A stretch of DNA of 64,000 nucleotides from Rhodanobacter sp. 67-28 (lineage in GTDB: Bacteria > Pseudomonadota > Gammaproteobacteria > Xanthomonadales > Rhodanobacteraceae): the NCBI GenBank assembly GCA_001898415.1, contig MKTU01000017.1, forward strand, positions 1-64,000, read 5' to 3'. How positions within the stretch are numbered: position 1 is the stretch's first letter; each line of letters begins with the position of its first letter. Positions 37,300 to 46,986 of this stretch are shown here, piece by piece. The translations under genes and the position numbers were made by a program. A model generated the notes under the pieces. It made no database searches and was not told where the DNA came from. It saw only the letters and a list, made by a program, of their open reading frames with translations.

Positions 37300-38616
37300 T
37301 CACGGCCCCGCGGCTCCCAGATAGTCCAGGCTTGCCTGCAGCATCGACTGCATGCCGACCTTCAGGGCGCCCTCGTCAAGGAAGAACTTCGGCGAATGGT
37401 TGGCCGGCGCGGTCGCGGCATCCTGGCCTTTCGGCGTGGCGCCGACGAAGAAATACACGCTGGGGACCGCCTCGGCGAACAGCGCGAAATCCTCCGACGC
37501 CATCCACGGTTTCGCCTCGCGCACCTGCGCTGCGCCGTTGATGCGCACCAGGCTGGCGCGCACGCCTGCCGCCAGCTTGTCGTCATTCACCAGCACCGGG
37601 TTGCTGAGCAGGGGAATCTGCTCGTCCACCGTGGCGCCATGCGCGGCGGCGACGTTTTCGGCGATGCGCTTGAGGCCGTCCAGCGCCTGCTTCCGCATGG
37701 CGGGGTCGAAGGTGCGCAGCGTGCCTTGCAACTCCACCTGGTCGGGCACGATGTTGTAGCGCGCCCCGCCATCGACGATGCCGAAACTGAGCACTGCCGG
37801 AAGCTTGCTGATGTCGAGCTGGCGGCTGACGATGGTCTGCGACGCGCTGATGATCTCCGCTGCGGTGACGATCGGATCGATTCCGTTCCACGGCATGGCA
37901 CCGTGGGTCTGGCGCCCGTGCACCACCAGCTTGAACCAGTCCGAGCCGGCCATGGTCGGCCCCGGCCGCACCGAGACGGTGCCCACGTTGAGCGAGCTGA
38001 CCACGTGCATGCCGAACATCGCATCCGGCTTGTAGTCGCGGAACATGCCTTCCTTCAACATCAGCTCGGCGCCACCTTCCTCGCCGGCCGGTGCGCCTTC
38101 CTCCGCCGGCTGGAACACGAACAGCACCGAGCCGTGCAGTTGCCTTTTCATGCCGGCAAGCGCCTGCGCGATGCCCAGCAGCATCGCCGTGTGCGCGTCA
38201 TGGCCGCAGGCGTGCATCACGCCGGTCTCCTTGCCGCGGTACTCGCCCTTCGCCTTCGAGGCGAAGGGCAGGTCGACCTCTTCGGTCACGGGCAGCGCAT
38301 CCATGTCTGCGCGCAGCGCCAGGCGCGGCCCGGGCAAATCGCCCTTCAGCAGCGCGACCACGCCGGTGTGGGCGATCCCCGCATGCACTTCCAATCCCAG
38401 CTTCTTCAACTCCCTGGCCACGAGCGCCGAGGTGCGCACCTCGCGGTTGCTCAGTTCCGGGTGCTGGTGGATATCGCGCCGCCACGCGGTGACCTGCGGC
38501 AGCTCCTGCTGCACCAGGGCCTCGACCTGACGGGTCGGCGTCTGGCGGGTGTCGGCGGCGCGCAGCGGCGAGGCGACCAGGGCGGCAAGCGCCAGGGCGA
38601 AGGCGGTGCGATGCAT
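37300..38616 (-). CDS. Exported M20 family amidohydrolase (hippurate hydrolase-like)
   Basis: The 438-residue metal-dependent amidohydrolase has a signal peptide (MHRTAFALALAALVASPLRAA), so it acts in the periplasm or outside. The M20D pattern is complete: RRDIHQHPELSN, ALRADMDALPVTEE, HACGHDAHTAMLLG near residue 132 with metal ligands, FQPAEEG and the dimerisation lid VVHGRQTHGAMPWNGIDP. ATG 38616 is preferred over 38628 because GGAG lies six bases upstream of it and the signal peptide then begins at residue 1. Related enzymes hydrolyse N-acyl amino acids; the substrate is unknown. Confidence 0.88.
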   Translation of the reverse strand: MHRTAFALALAALVASPLRAADTRQTPTRQVEALVQQELPQVTAWRRDIHQHPELSNREVRTSALVARELKKLGLEVHAGIAHTGVVALLKGDLPGPRLALRADMDALPVTEEVDLPFASKAKGEYRGKETGVMHACGHDAHTAMLLGIAQALAGMKRQLHGSVLFVFQPAEEGAPAGEEGGAELMLKEGMFRDYKPDAMFGMHVVSSLNVGTVSVRPGPTMAGSDWFKLVVHGRQTHGAMPWNGIDPIVTAAEIISASQTIVSRQLDISKLPAVLSFGIVDGGARYNIVPDQVELQGTLRTFDPAMRKQALDGLKRIAENVAAAHGATVDEQIPLLSNPVLVNDDKLAAGVRASLVRINGAAQVREAKPWMASEDFALFAEAVPSVYFFVGATPKGQDAATAPANHSPKFFLDEGALKVGMQSMLQASLDYLGAAGP

Positions 38617-38711
38617 GGCTGTCTCCATGGCGGGGGTCGCTCGATGCTAGCGCCTGGACAGGCTGGTGCCTACGTGATGGCCGGCCTCTGCGCCGCGCAG
38701 GCGCCGCCGGC

Positions 38712-39830
38712 TCATTCGGGCCGATGCTCCAGCGCGAGGTATTCCTCGCTCTGCATCTCGATCAGGCGCGATTCGGTGCGGCCGAATTCGGCGCGCAGGC
38801 GCTCGCCGTCGTAGAGCTCGGTGATCGGCGCGGCGGCGGAAAGCACCAGCTTCACGCGCCGGTCGTAGAACTCGTCGACCAGTTGCACGAAGCGTTTCGC
38901 CGCGTCCTCGCTGTAGATGGTGAACTGCGGCACGTTGGCGACGATCACCGCCGGGCCGGCCTTGGCCAGCGCGATGTAGTCGGCCACGGCGCGCGGGCCC
39001 TCGCACAGCGCGGCGAACTGGAACCACAGGATGGTCTCGGCGCGCTTGTGGAACGGGATGTCGCGGCCGTTGATGCGCAGCATGCCGTCGAGTTCGATCG
39101 CGCCACTGGCCTGGCTGGCGAAGATGCGCTCCAGTGCGCGATGCGACTCGGCGCCCGGCGGGGTGAGGTAGACCGGCGCCTGGGTCAGCGCGCGCAGGCG
39201 CCAGTCATGCGCGGAAACCATCTCGACCACGTGGCAGTGCTGCTCGATCAGCGCGATCGCGGGCAGGAATCGGGCGCGCTGCAGGCCGTCCTTGTACAGG
39301 TTCGCCGGCGCGGTATTTGAGGTGGTGACCAGGCTCACCCCGCGCTCGAACAATGCGTCGAGCAGGTTGGCCAGGATCATCGCGTCGCCGATGTCGTTGA
39401 CCAGGAACTCGTCCAGGCACAGCACGCGGCAGCGTCCGGCAATGCCGGCAGCGACCTCCACCAGCGGGCTCTGCCGCTCGCCCAGGGCGCGCAGGCTGTC
39501 GTGCACCTCGCCCATGAAGCGGTGGAAATGCCGCCGCAGCACCACGCCGTGCGGCAGGCTGGCGGCGAACAGGTCCATCAGGAACGTCTTGCCGCGACCC
39601 ACGCTGCCCCACAGGTACAGTCCGGGCACGGCCGGCGGCGGCTCGTTGCCCAGCAGCGATTTCAGCCGGCCGAACAGGCCGCCTTCGCCGGCAGGTTCCG
39701 CGCACAGTGCCGCATGCATGCGGTCGAACTCGGCCAGCAGCGCCAGCTGGGCGGGGTCGGACTCCCAGCGATGGGCGGCCACGCCTTCGGCATAACGCAC
39801 GCTGGGCGCGAGCAAAAACGTTTCGGTCAT
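38712..39830 (-). CDS. zapE: Cell division ATPase ZapE (AFG1 family)
   Basis: The 372-residue AAA-like ATPase has Walker A GSVGRGKTFLMDLF near residue 73, Walker B VLCLDEFLVNDIGDA near 140, and the family blocks RRHFHRFMGEVH and LVTTSNTAPANLYKDGLQR. In E. coli ZapE associates with the division ring under low oxygen or late division; eukaryotic AFG1 acts in mitochondrial protein quality control. It follows the alpha/beta hydrolase gene by eight bases on the same strand, so the two may be co-transcribed. Confidence 0.92.
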   Translation of the reverse strand: MTETFLLAPSVRYAEGVAAHRWESDPAQLALLAEFDRMHAALCAEPAGEGGLFGRLKSLLGNEPPPAVPGLYLWGSVGRGKTFLMDLFAASLPHGVVLRRHFHRFMGEVHDSLRALGERQSPLVEVAAGIAGRCRVLCLDEFLVNDIGDAMILANLLDALFERGVSLVTTSNTAPANLYKDGLQRARFLPAIALIEQHCHVVEMVSAHDWRLRALTQAPVYLTPPGAESHRALERIFASQASGAIELDGMLRINGRDIPFHKRAETILWFQFAALCEGPRAVADYIALAKAGPAVIVANVPQFTIYSEDAAKRFVQLVDEFYDRRVKLVLSAAAPITELYDGERLRAEFGRTESRLIEMQSEEYLALEHRPE

Positions 39831-39838
39831 GGAGGGGG

Positions 39839-40528
39839 TCAGGCCTGGCGTGTCGGCGGCAGCCAGTCGCGCACGGCGTGCTTGATCGCGCCGCGCAGAT
39901 CCATCAGCCGGCGATGGAAGAAGTGGCTGGTATCGGGCATGCGCACCAGTTCGGGCGGGTGTTCCAGGCTGTCGAGCCAGTCGAACACCGCCTGCGGTTC
40001 GACCACCTCGTCGGCCTCGCCCTGCACGACCAGCCAGGGGCAGGTCGGCGGCGTGATCGCATCGAGCCCGTAACGGCCCGCCGGCGGCGCGATGCTGATC
40101 AGCGCATCGGCGTGCAGCGGCGCCGCCTGGGCGATGCTCACGCCGCTGCCGAACGAGAAACCGGCCAGCCACAGCGCATCGTCGGGTCGCACGCGACGCA
40201 CCCAGGCGACCACGGCGGCGAGATCGTCGCGCTCGCCGCGGCCCTTGTCGAAACTTCCCTCGGAACTGCCCGCCCCGCGGAAGTTGAAGCGTACGGTATC
40301 CAGCCCCGACTCGCGCAGCGCGCGTTCGACCATGGTCACCACCTTGTTGTGCATGCTGCCGCCTTCGCTGGTCAGCGGGTGGCAGATCACCGCCACGCCT
40401 CGGCGCGCGCCGTCAGGCTCGGCGATGTCGGTGACGGCTTCCAGCTTGCCGACCGGGCCGGTCAGCACGAAACTGGCGGCGACATCCGGAAAGCCGGCAG
40501 GGTCGGCAGGGAACGAGGCGGGTTTCAT
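39839..40528 (-). CDS. Alpha/beta hydrolase
   Basis: The 229-residue protein has the alpha/beta hydrolase core: VAVICHPLTSEGGSMHNKVV, TVRFNFRGAGSSEGSFD and the nucleophile elbow LAGFSFGSGVSI with Ser near residue 127. VVQGEADEVVEP carries the acid and MPDTSHFFH the final His. This arrangement is that of the YfhR/CocE-type small esterases of unknown substrate. The ATG at 40528 is 42 bases from the divergent ACP phosphodiesterase start. Confidence 0.82.
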   Translation of the reverse strand: MKPASFPADPAGFPDVAASFVLTGPVGKLEAVTDIAEPDGARRGVAVICHPLTSEGGSMHNKVVTMVERALRESGLDTVRFNFRGAGSSEGSFDKGRGERDDLAAVVAWVRRVRPDDALWLAGFSFGSGVSIAQAAPLHADALISIAPPAGRYGLDAITPPTCPWLVVQGEADEVVEPQAVFDWLDSLEHPPELVRMPDTSHFFHRRLMDLRGAIKHAVRDWLPPTRQA

Positions 40529-40570
40529 GCCCACGATGATAACCGCGACGCCGCGCTGCCGCCCGCGGCA

Positions 40571-41161
40571 ATGAACCATCTGGCGCATGCGCTGCTGGCC
40601 GGCGATGACGAGGCGCTGCAACTGGGCGGCCTGCTCGGCGACTTCGTGCGCGGCCAGCCCGATCCGGCGCAGTTCCCGCCACGGGTGATCCGCGGCATCC
40701 GCCTGCACCGCGCCATCGACGGCTACACCGACGTCCACCCCGCCGTGCTGGCCGCCAAGGCGCAGCTGCCGCCGCCGTATCGCCGCTACGCCGGCATCCT
40801 GCTGGACATGTGGTTCGATCACTTGCTGGCCCGGGAATTTCCACGCTGGAGCGCACAGCCGCTGGAGGACTACTCGCTCGGCCTGCGTGGACTGCTGCGG
40901 CGGCGCGATGCCTTGCTGACGCCTGCGTTGCGGCGGTTCCGCAGTTACATGGAAGCCAACGACTTGCCTGGCGGCTACGCCGACCGAGCAGTGCTGGGGC
41001 GGGCGCTGGTCGGGATCGGGCAACGATTGACGCGAGCCAATCCGCTGGATACCGCGCTGCCGGTACTGGTGGCGCGGCAGGAGGAGTTGCAGCGGCGGTT
41101 CGAGGTGTTTTTTCCGGAGTTGCGGGGGTTTGTGGCGGGGTGGATGGAGGGGCAGGGGTGA
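40571..41161 (+). CDS. acpH: Acyl carrier protein phosphodiesterase
   Basis: AcpH removes the phosphopantetheine arm from holo-ACP. The 196-residue protein has the family N-terminus MNHLAHALLAGDDEALQLGGLLGDFVRG, where an Asp follows the first helix as in the HD-like site. RVIRGIRLHRAIDGYTDVHP and LLDMWFDHLLAREF also match. Length agrees with E. coli AcpH (193). It diverges from the alpha/beta hydrolase gene. Confidence 0.86.
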   Translation: MNHLAHALLAGDDEALQLGGLLGDFVRGQPDPAQFPPRVIRGIRLHRAIDGYTDVHPAVLAAKAQLPPPYRRYAGILLDMWFDHLLAREFPRWSAQPLEDYSLGLRGLLRRRDALLTPALRRFRSYMEANDLPGGYADRAVLGRALVGIGQRLTRANPLDTALPVLVARQEELQRRFEVFFPELRGFVAGWMEGQG

Positions 41162-41179
41162 TGGGGGTGTGGGAGCGAA

Positions 41180-41370
41180 ACCTGGTTTCCTTCTCCCCTC
41201 GGGAGAAGGTGCCCGAAGGGCGGATGAGGGTGCGTGAGGAGTGTGATGGTTCATGCTGCGTCGAACGCTCAAGGCCCTTCACCCGCGAGTACGCACAGGG
41301 CCGGGAACCCTCTCCCCAACCCTCTCACCCGCAAGGGGACTCCCTTTGGTCGCCGGAGGGAGAGGGGGCG
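41180..41370. repeat. Repetitive CTCCCC/GGGGAG intergenic element
   Basis: The stretch contains the complementary pair TTCTCCCCTCGGGAGAAGG (near 41190) and CCTCTCCCC with GGAGGGAGAGGGGG (41311-41369). These are characteristic of a widespread intergenic repeat in GC-rich gammaproteobacteria. No gene is supported between acpH and the terminator at 41375. Confidence 0.6.
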
Positions 41371-41374
41371 AACG

Positions 41375-41404
41375 AAAACGCCGCCCGGAGGGCGGCGTTT
41401 ATCT
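41375..41404 (-). terminator. Bidirectional hairpin terminator after the cytochrome c5 gene
   Basis: AAAACGCCGCCC (41375-41386) pairs with GGGCGGCGTTT (41390-41400) around a short loop, with T tracts on both strands. It lies 22 bases beyond the cytochrome stop and can serve it from the right and acpH from the left. Confidence 0.82.
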
Positions 41405-41425
41405 TGAACTTCATTGAAGCCGAAA

Positions 41426-41959
41426 TTACTTCGCCTGATCGACGATCCAGTGTACGGCGGCGGTGACCTGCTCGTCGGTGAGCGCGGGATTGCCGCCCTT
41501 GGGCGGCATGAAATTGCCGTCGGGGCCGTGGTAGCCCTCGATCGCATGCTTGACCAGCACGTCGATGCCCTGCTTGATGCGTGGGCCCCACATGGCCTTG
41601 TCGCCGAGCTTCGGCGCGCCGGCGATGCCGGCCGTATGGCAACTGGTGCACAGGTGGTCGTAGATTTCCTTGCCGTCGGTGGTGCCGCCGTAGGCCACCT
41701 GGGAGGCGGCGGCCTTGGCGGCCTGGTCGGCGGCGGCCTGCATGGCGGCACGGCCGGTGTCGCCGGCATAGACGGCGCCGGCGGGGGCGAGCCGTGCGGC
41801 GACCGTGGCCGGGTGGTTCGGATTGGTTTCCTTGGGCTCGCTGTTGTTGATCGCCAGCGCGGACAACACAAGGATCACGGTAAGAACCATCAGCGCGCCG
41901 ATGGTCAGCGAGAACTGACGCAGGAAGCCCTGGTCGGATTTGCTAAGGGGACCGCTCAC
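41426..41959 (-). CDS. Membrane-anchored cytochrome c5
   Basis: The 177-residue c-type cytochrome has one N-terminal membrane helix (FSLTIGALMVLTVILVLSALAI) and an Ala-rich linker. One heme-binding motif CTSCH lies near residue 107 and the axial Met is in NFMPPKGGNPALTD near 148. I chose the GTG at 41959 because AGGAG lies eight bases upstream. It is a periplasmic electron carrier, perhaps to a terminal oxidase; there are no oxidase genes nearby. Confidence 0.86.
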   Translation of the reverse strand: MSGPLSKSDQGFLRQFSLTIGALMVLTVILVLSALAINNSEPKETNPNHPATVAARLAPAGAVYAGDTGRAAMQAAADQAAKAAASQVAYGGTTDGKEIYDHLCTSCHTAGIAGAPKLGDKAMWGPRIKQGIDVLVKHAIEGYHGPDGNFMPPKGGNPALTDEQVTAAVHWIVDQAK

Positions 41960-42393
41960 GCACGTACTCCTGTCAGTGGGCGGGCTTGGACCGCCTTGTT
42001 GCCTTACCGTCACGCCGGAATCGCGAAACCGCCGCAGCCGCCAGGGTCGAAAACCTCGATGCACCCCAACCCCTGCTGCCGGTGTCCGGATCGCGCCCTC
42101 GGGGGCGCGCTGGCGACCAGTCCGGTATTATAAACGAAGCGCCCGACAAGTTTCAGGGTGACCGATCGGGTGTATGCCGATGCGGTGCCCGGAACGTTGT
42201 GCACACGGCCCGGTCCCATGTGCGGCGGGGCGCAAAACCCTGCCATCGGTCATGCCCCACCCCTGTCGACCGGCATTGTTCAAAGCGGTTGCCGTCCACC
42301 TATGCTTTGTCCATGGGGGCGCGTCTGCCCACGTGGTGCCTGCGGCAGCGGCCTTCCCCGGTTGCTCGCCCCGGTTCAATCCAGGAGTTCCAC
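41960..42393. other. Divergent intergenic region of cytochrome c5 and the RND operon
   Basis: No gene is supported in these 434 bases. A candidate promoter for the cytochrome lies at 42127-42156 on the minus strand. The right part should hold the promoter of the efflux operon; no clear hexamer pair was found there. Confidence 0.5.
42127..42156 (-). promoter_or_regulatory. Possible promoter of the cytochrome c5 gene
   Basis: On the minus strand a perfect TATAAT (complement of 42127-42132) is 18 bases from CTGAAA (complement of 42151-42156). Transcription would begin near 42120, leaving a leader of about 160 bases. This perfect -10 hexamer stands out in GC-rich DNA. Confidence 0.45.
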
Positions 42394-43611
42394 ATGTCGC
42401 GTTTTTGGAAGATCGCGTTGATCGTGCTGGCGGTGGTCGTGATCGCCGTGGTCGGCATCCGCATGTTGCACAAGCCGGGCGATGGCGCGGCGAAGGGCGC
42501 CAACGGCAAGGGCGGCGACGCGCCGCCGGTGCCGGTGACCGTGGTGCCGGTGGTCAAGCAGAACGTGCCGGTGTACCTGACGGCGCTGGGCACGGTGCAG
42601 GCGCTCAACACGGTGACGGTGATCCCGCAGGTGTCCGGGCGGCTGCTCAGCATCGAGTTCACCGAAGGACAGCCGGTGAAGCAGGGCCAGGTGCTGGCGC
42701 GCATCGACCCGCGCACCTTCCAGGCCAACTATGACCAGGCGGTCAGCCGGCGCAAGCAGGATCAATCCCTGCTGGCCACGGCGCGCAGCAACTACCAGCG
42801 CTCGCAGGACCCCAAGTACAGCCAGTACGTGGCCAAGATCGACCAGGTCACCCAGAAGAACACCGTGGCCCAGTACGAGGCGGCCGTGGCGGCCGACGAG
42901 GCCGCGATCCGCGACGCCAAGGTGCAGCTCGACTACACCGAGATCCGCTCGCCGATCGACGGCCTGGCCGGTATCCGCGCGGTGGACCCGGGCAACGTGG
43001 TGACCACCTCCAGTGCGATCGTCACGCTGACCCAGCTGCACCCGATCAACGTGATGTTTACCTTGCCGGAGCAGAACCTGGACATGGTGCGCAGCGCGGC
43101 GCAGGGCGGCAAGCCACTGGAGGTCACCGCGCTCGATCGCGTCGACGCCCATCCGATCGCCAGCGGCGGCGTGCTCAAGGTGATCGACAACCAGATCGAC
43201 ACCAGCACCGGCACGTTCCGCCTGAAGTCGGAGTTTTCCAACGAGCACGACGAGTTGTGGCCGGGCCAGTTCGTCAACGTGCGGCTGCTGGTGAACACCG
43301 TCGACGGCGGCCTGGTGATCCCCTCGCAGGGCGTGCAGCGCGGGCCGGACGGTGATTATGTCTACCTCGTGCAGGGCGACAACACGGTCAAGATGCAGTC
43401 GATCGTGGTGGCCGGCGAAGTCGGCGACAGCCACGTGATGGTCGGCAGCGGGCTCAAGGTCGGCGACAAGGTGGTGACCGAAGGCCAGTTCCGGCTCAAG
43501 CCCGGCAGCAAGGTCAACCCGCTCAAGCCGGGCGAAGTGCCGGCCGCGCCCACCGCGGCGGAATTGCAGAAGTCCAGGCAGGACAACAAGGGTGGCCGCG
43601 GTCGTCACTGA
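42394..43611 (+). CDS. RND efflux membrane fusion protein (MdtA-like)
   Basis: The 405-residue periplasmic adaptor connects an inner-membrane RND pump to an outer-membrane channel. An N-terminal membrane anchor (IALIVLAVVVIAVVGI) is followed by the lipoyl/barrel region (VQALNTVTVIPQVSGRLLSIEF, YTEIRSPIDGLAGIRAVDPGNVV) with a coiled-coil hairpin between. The C-terminal membrane-proximal domain has GVQRGPDGDYVYLVQG. The start has CCAGGAG seven bases upstream. Two pump genes follow, as in mdtABC; no TolC-type channel gene is present. Confidence 0.88.
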   Translation: MSRFWKIALIVLAVVVIAVVGIRMLHKPGDGAAKGANGKGGDAPPVPVTVVPVVKQNVPVYLTALGTVQALNTVTVIPQVSGRLLSIEFTEGQPVKQGQVLARIDPRTFQANYDQAVSRRKQDQSLLATARSNYQRSQDPKYSQYVAKIDQVTQKNTVAQYEAAVAADEAAIRDAKVQLDYTEIRSPIDGLAGIRAVDPGNVVTTSSAIVTLTQLHPINVMFTLPEQNLDMVRSAAQGGKPLEVTALDRVDAHPIASGGVLKVIDNQIDTSTGTFRLKSEFSNEHDELWPGQFVNVRLLVNTVDGGLVIPSQGVQRGPDGDYVYLVQGDNTVKMQSIVVAGEVGDSHVMVGSGLKVGDKVVTEGQFRLKPGSKVNPLKPGEVPAAPTAAELQKSRQDNKGGRGRH

Positions 43612-43621
43612 TGTCCGCGTG

Positions 43622-43644
43622 AGCCCGCGGCGTTGCCGCGGGCT
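43622..43644 (+). other. Intercistronic hairpin between adaptor and first pump gene
   Basis: AGCCCGCGGC (43622-43631) pairs perfectly with GCCGCGGGCT (43635-43644) around a three-base loop. There is no T tract, so it is more likely an mRNA stability or processing element than a terminator. Confidence 0.5.
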
Positions 43645-43695
43645 GGCGCGCGTCTCGAACGCGGCAACTGCCGCCCCACTTCGTCACGGATAGTC

Positions 43696-46600
43696 ATGGG
43701 CTTCTCCACCCTCTTCATTCGCCGCCCGATCGCCACTTCGCTGCTGATGGTGGCGGTGCTGCTGCTCGGTATCCTGGGCTTCCGCCAGTTGCCGGTGTCG
43801 GCGCTGCCGGAGATCGAGGCGCCCAGCCTGGTGGTGACCACGCAGTATCCGGGTGCCAGCGCCACCACCATGGCGACGCTGATCACCACGCCGCTGGAGC
43901 GCAACCTGGGGCAGATCTCCGGGCTCAGCATGATGAGTTCGGACTCCTCCGCCGGCCTGTCGACGATCGTGCTGCAGTTCAACATGGGCCGCGACATCGA
44001 CATCGCCGCGCAGGACGTGCAGGCGGCGATCAACCAGGCCAAGGGCACGCTGCCGGGCAACCTGCCGTATCCGCCGGTGTACAACCGGGTCAATCCGGCC
44101 GATGCGCCGATCCTCACCCTGGCGCTGCAGTCGGACAGCCGCCCGCTGCGCGACGTCAACGACCTGGCCGACTCGATCCTGGCGCAGAAGCTGTCGCAGG
44201 TGCAGGGCGTGGGCCTGGTCTCGATCGCCGGCAACGTGCGCCCGGCCGTGCGCATCCAGGTCAACCCGGCGCAACTGGCCAATCTCGGCCTGACCATGGA
44301 GGACGTGCGCAGCGCACTGACCCAGGCCAACGTCAACGCGCCCAAGGGCACGCTGAACGGCAAGACGCAGAGCTACTCGATCGGCACCAACGACCAGTTG
44401 GCCGATGCCGAGCAGTACAAGAGCACCATCATCAGCTACCGCGGCAACGCGCCGGTGCGGCTGTCCGACGTGGCCAGGGTGGTCGACGGCGTGGAGAACG
44501 ACCAGCTCGCCGCGTGGGCCAACGGCAAGCCGGCGGTACTGCTGGACGTGCGCCGCCAGCCCGGCGCCAACATCGTGCAGACGGTGGAGCAGATCCGCCG
44601 CATCCTGCCCGAGCTGCGCAACGCGCTGCCGGCCGACGTGCACCTGGACGTGTTCGCCGACCGCACGGTGACCATCCGCGCCTCGGTGCACGACGTGGAG
44701 TTCACCCTGATCCTCACCGTGTTCCTGGTGGTGGGCGTGATCTTCGTGTTCCTGCGCCGGCTGTGGGCCACCATCATTCCGGCCACCGCGGTGCCGCTGT
44801 CGCTGCTGGGCACGTTCGGCGTGATGAGTTTCACCGGCATGTCGCTGGACAATCTCTCGCTGATGGCGCTGACGGTGGCCACCGGCTTCGTGGTCGACGA
44901 TGCGATCGTGATGATCGAAAACATCGTGCGCTACATCGAACAGGGCAAGAGCGGCAAGGAGGCGGCCGAGATCGGCGCGAAGGAGATCGGCTTCACCGTG
45001 CTGTCGCTGACCGTGTCGCTGGTGGCGGTGTTCCTGCCGCTGCTGCTGATGCCCGGTGTCACCGGCCGGTTGTTCCACGAGTTCGCCTGGGTGCTGACCA
45101 TCGCGGTGAGCATCTCGATGCTGGTCTCGCTGACGCTGACGCCGATGATGTGCGCCTACCTGCTCAAGCCCGACCAGCTGCCGGAAGGCGACGACGCGCA
45201 CGAGCGCCACGCCGCCGCCGGCAGGCGCACCGTGTGGGCGCGCACCGTGCACGTGTACGAGAATTCGCTGGACTGGGTGCTCGACCACCAGCGCCTGACC
45301 ATGCTGGTGGCCGGCGCCGCGGTGGTGCTGACCGTGTTCCTGTACATCGCCATCCCCAAGGGCCTGCTGCCCGAGCAGGACACCGGCCTGATCACCGGCG
45401 TGGTGCAGGCCGACGACAACATTGCGTTTCCGGCGATGGAGCAGCGCACCAAGGCAGTGGCCGAGGCGTTGCGCAAGGACCCGGCGGTGGCCGGCGTGGC
45501 GGCGTTCATCGGCGCCGGCACGATCAACCCCACCTTGAACCAGGGCCAGCTCAGCATCGTGCTGAAGGATCGCGGCGACCGCGACGGCTTGGACCAGCTG
45601 CTGCCGCGGCTGCAGCAGAGCGTGGCCGACATCCCGGGCGTGGCGCTGTACCTGAAACCGGTGCAGGACGTGACCCTGGACAGCACCGTGTCGGCCACCG
45701 AATACCAGTACGCGCTGTCCCAGGTGGACTCCGCCGAGCTGGCCAAGTACGCCGACCAGATGACCCGCGCCATGCGCCAGCGGCCGGAGCTGGCGGACGT
45801 CAGCAACAACCTGGCCGATCGCGGCAACGCGCTCAAGCTGACCATCGATCGCGAGAAGGCCAGTCGCATGGGCGTGCCGGTGCAGACCATCGACGACACC
45901 TTGTACGACGCCTTTGGCCAGCGCCAGATCTCCACCATCTTCACCCAGCTCAACCAGTACCGCGTGGTGCTGGAGGTGGCGCCGGAGTTCCGCAACAGCA
46001 GCGACCTGCTCAACAAGCTCACCGTGCGCGGCAACGGCTCCGGCGCGCTGACCGGCAGCAACGCCACCAGCTTCGGCCAGGTGAAGTCGAGCAACTCGGC
46101 CACCCCCAGCGGCATCGGCAACACCGGCAACATCGGCATCGCGCTGGGCGGCGGCGGCACCATCCCGCTGTCCTCGCTGGCCAATGCCGAGGTCACCAGC
46201 GCACCGCTGGTGGTCAGCCACCAGCAGCAGCTGCCGGCGGTGACGCTGTCGTTCAACGTGGCGCCGGGCTATTCGCTGTCCGACGCGGTGTCGGCGATCC
46301 ACCAGATCAACGCGGAGCTGAACTTCCCGCCACAGGTGCGCGGCCAGTTCATCGGCAAGGCCGCCGAGTTCAACTCCTCGCTGGGCGACGAGGTGCTGTT
46401 GCTGCTGGCCGCGATCGTGGTGATCTACATCGTGCTGGGCGTGCTGTACGAGAGCTACATCCACCCGCTGACGATCATCTCCACCCTGCCGCCGGCTGGC
46501 GTGGGCGCGCTGCTGGCACTGATGATGTTCGGCATGAGCCTGTCGGTGGACGGCATCGTGGGCATCGTGCTCTTGATCGGCATCGTCAAGAAGAACGCGA

Positions 46601-46935
46601 TCATGATGATCGACTTCGCGATCGAGGCGCGCCGCACCGGCCTCAACGCGCATGACGCGATCCGCCGCGCCTGCCTGCTGCGCTTCCGCCCGATCATGAT
46701 GACCACCGCGGCGGCGATGCTCGGCGCCTTGCCGCTGGCGCTGGGCACCGGCATCGGCTCGGAGCTGCGCCGGCCGCTGGGCGTGTCGATCGTCGGCGGC
46801 CTGCTGCTGTCGCAGCTGGTGACGCTGTACACCACGCCGGTGATCTACCTGTACATGGAGCGTTTCTCCGACTGGCTCGCCGCACGCCGGGAACGGCGTG
46901 CGCTGGAACACGCGCGGGCCGATCGCACGACGTGA
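43696..46935 (+). CDS. RND multidrug efflux pump, first subunit (MdtB-like)
   Basis: The 1079-residue inner-membrane pump has the RND layout of twelve helices and two large periplasmic loops. The proton-relay acidic pair appears in GFVVDDAIVMIENI near residue 400. Other family blocks are MGFSTLFIRRPIATSLLMVAVLLLG at the start, GQRQISTIFTQLNQY in the second loop and VLLIGIVKKNAIMMIDFA near 975. A Gly/Ser/Asn-rich insert occurs near residues 780-830 (LTGSNATSFGQVKSSNS). Heteromeric assembly with the next pump gene is likely by analogy with MdtBC. Confidence 0.88.
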   Translation: MGFSTLFIRRPIATSLLMVAVLLLGILGFRQLPVSALPEIEAPSLVVTTQYPGASATTMATLITTPLERNLGQISGLSMMSSDSSAGLSTIVLQFNMGRDIDIAAQDVQAAINQAKGTLPGNLPYPPVYNRVNPADAPILTLALQSDSRPLRDVNDLADSILAQKLSQVQGVGLVSIAGNVRPAVRIQVNPAQLANLGLTMEDVRSALTQANVNAPKGTLNGKTQSYSIGTNDQLADAEQYKSTIISYRGNAPVRLSDVARVVDGVENDQLAAWANGKPAVLLDVRRQPGANIVQTVEQIRRILPELRNALPADVHLDVFADRTVTIRASVHDVEFTLILTVFLVVGVIFVFLRRLWATIIPATAVPLSLLGTFGVMSFTGMSLDNLSLMALTVATGFVVDDAIVMIENIVRYIEQGKSGKEAAEIGAKEIGFTVLSLTVSLVAVFLPLLLMPGVTGRLFHEFAWVLTIAVSISMLVSLTLTPMMCAYLLKPDQLPEGDDAHERHAAAGRRTVWARTVHVYENSLDWVLDHQRLTMLVAGAAVVLTVFLYIAIPKGLLPEQDTGLITGVVQADDNIAFPAMEQRTKAVAEALRKDPAVAGVAAFIGAGTINPTLNQGQLSIVLKDRGDRDGLDQLLPRLQQSVADIPGVALYLKPVQDVTLDSTVSATEYQYALSQVDSAELAKYADQMTRAMRQRPELADVSNNLADRGNALKLTIDREKASRMGVPVQTIDDTLYDAFGQRQISTIFTQLNQYRVVLEVAPEFRNSSDLLNKLTVRGNGSGALTGSNATSFGQVKSSNSATPSGIGNTGNIGIALGGGGTIPLSSLANAEVTSAPLVVSHQQQLPAVTLSFNVAPGYSLSDAVSAIHQINAELNFPPQVRGQFIGKAAEFNSSLGDEVLLLLAAIVVIYIVLGVLYESYIHPLTIISTLPPAGVGALLALMMFGMSLSVDGIVGIVLLIGIVKKNAIMMIDFAIEARRTGLNAHDAIRRACLLRFRPIMMTTAAAMLGALPLALGTGIGSELRRPLGVSIVGGLLLSQLVTLYTTPVIYLYMERFSDWLAARRERRALEHARADRTT

Positions 46936-46954
46936 TCCGATCGCTTGCCGCCTG

Positions 46955-46986
46955 CCCCTGCCCGCGCGACGCCGGCAGGGGTTTTT
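46955..46986 (+). terminator. Intrinsic terminator between the two RND pump genes
   Basis: CCCCTGCC (46955-46962) pairs with GGCAGGGG (46974-46981), followed by TTTTTCCTTTT. It would end or reduce transcription before the second pump gene, which begins 110 bases later. Confidence 0.72.
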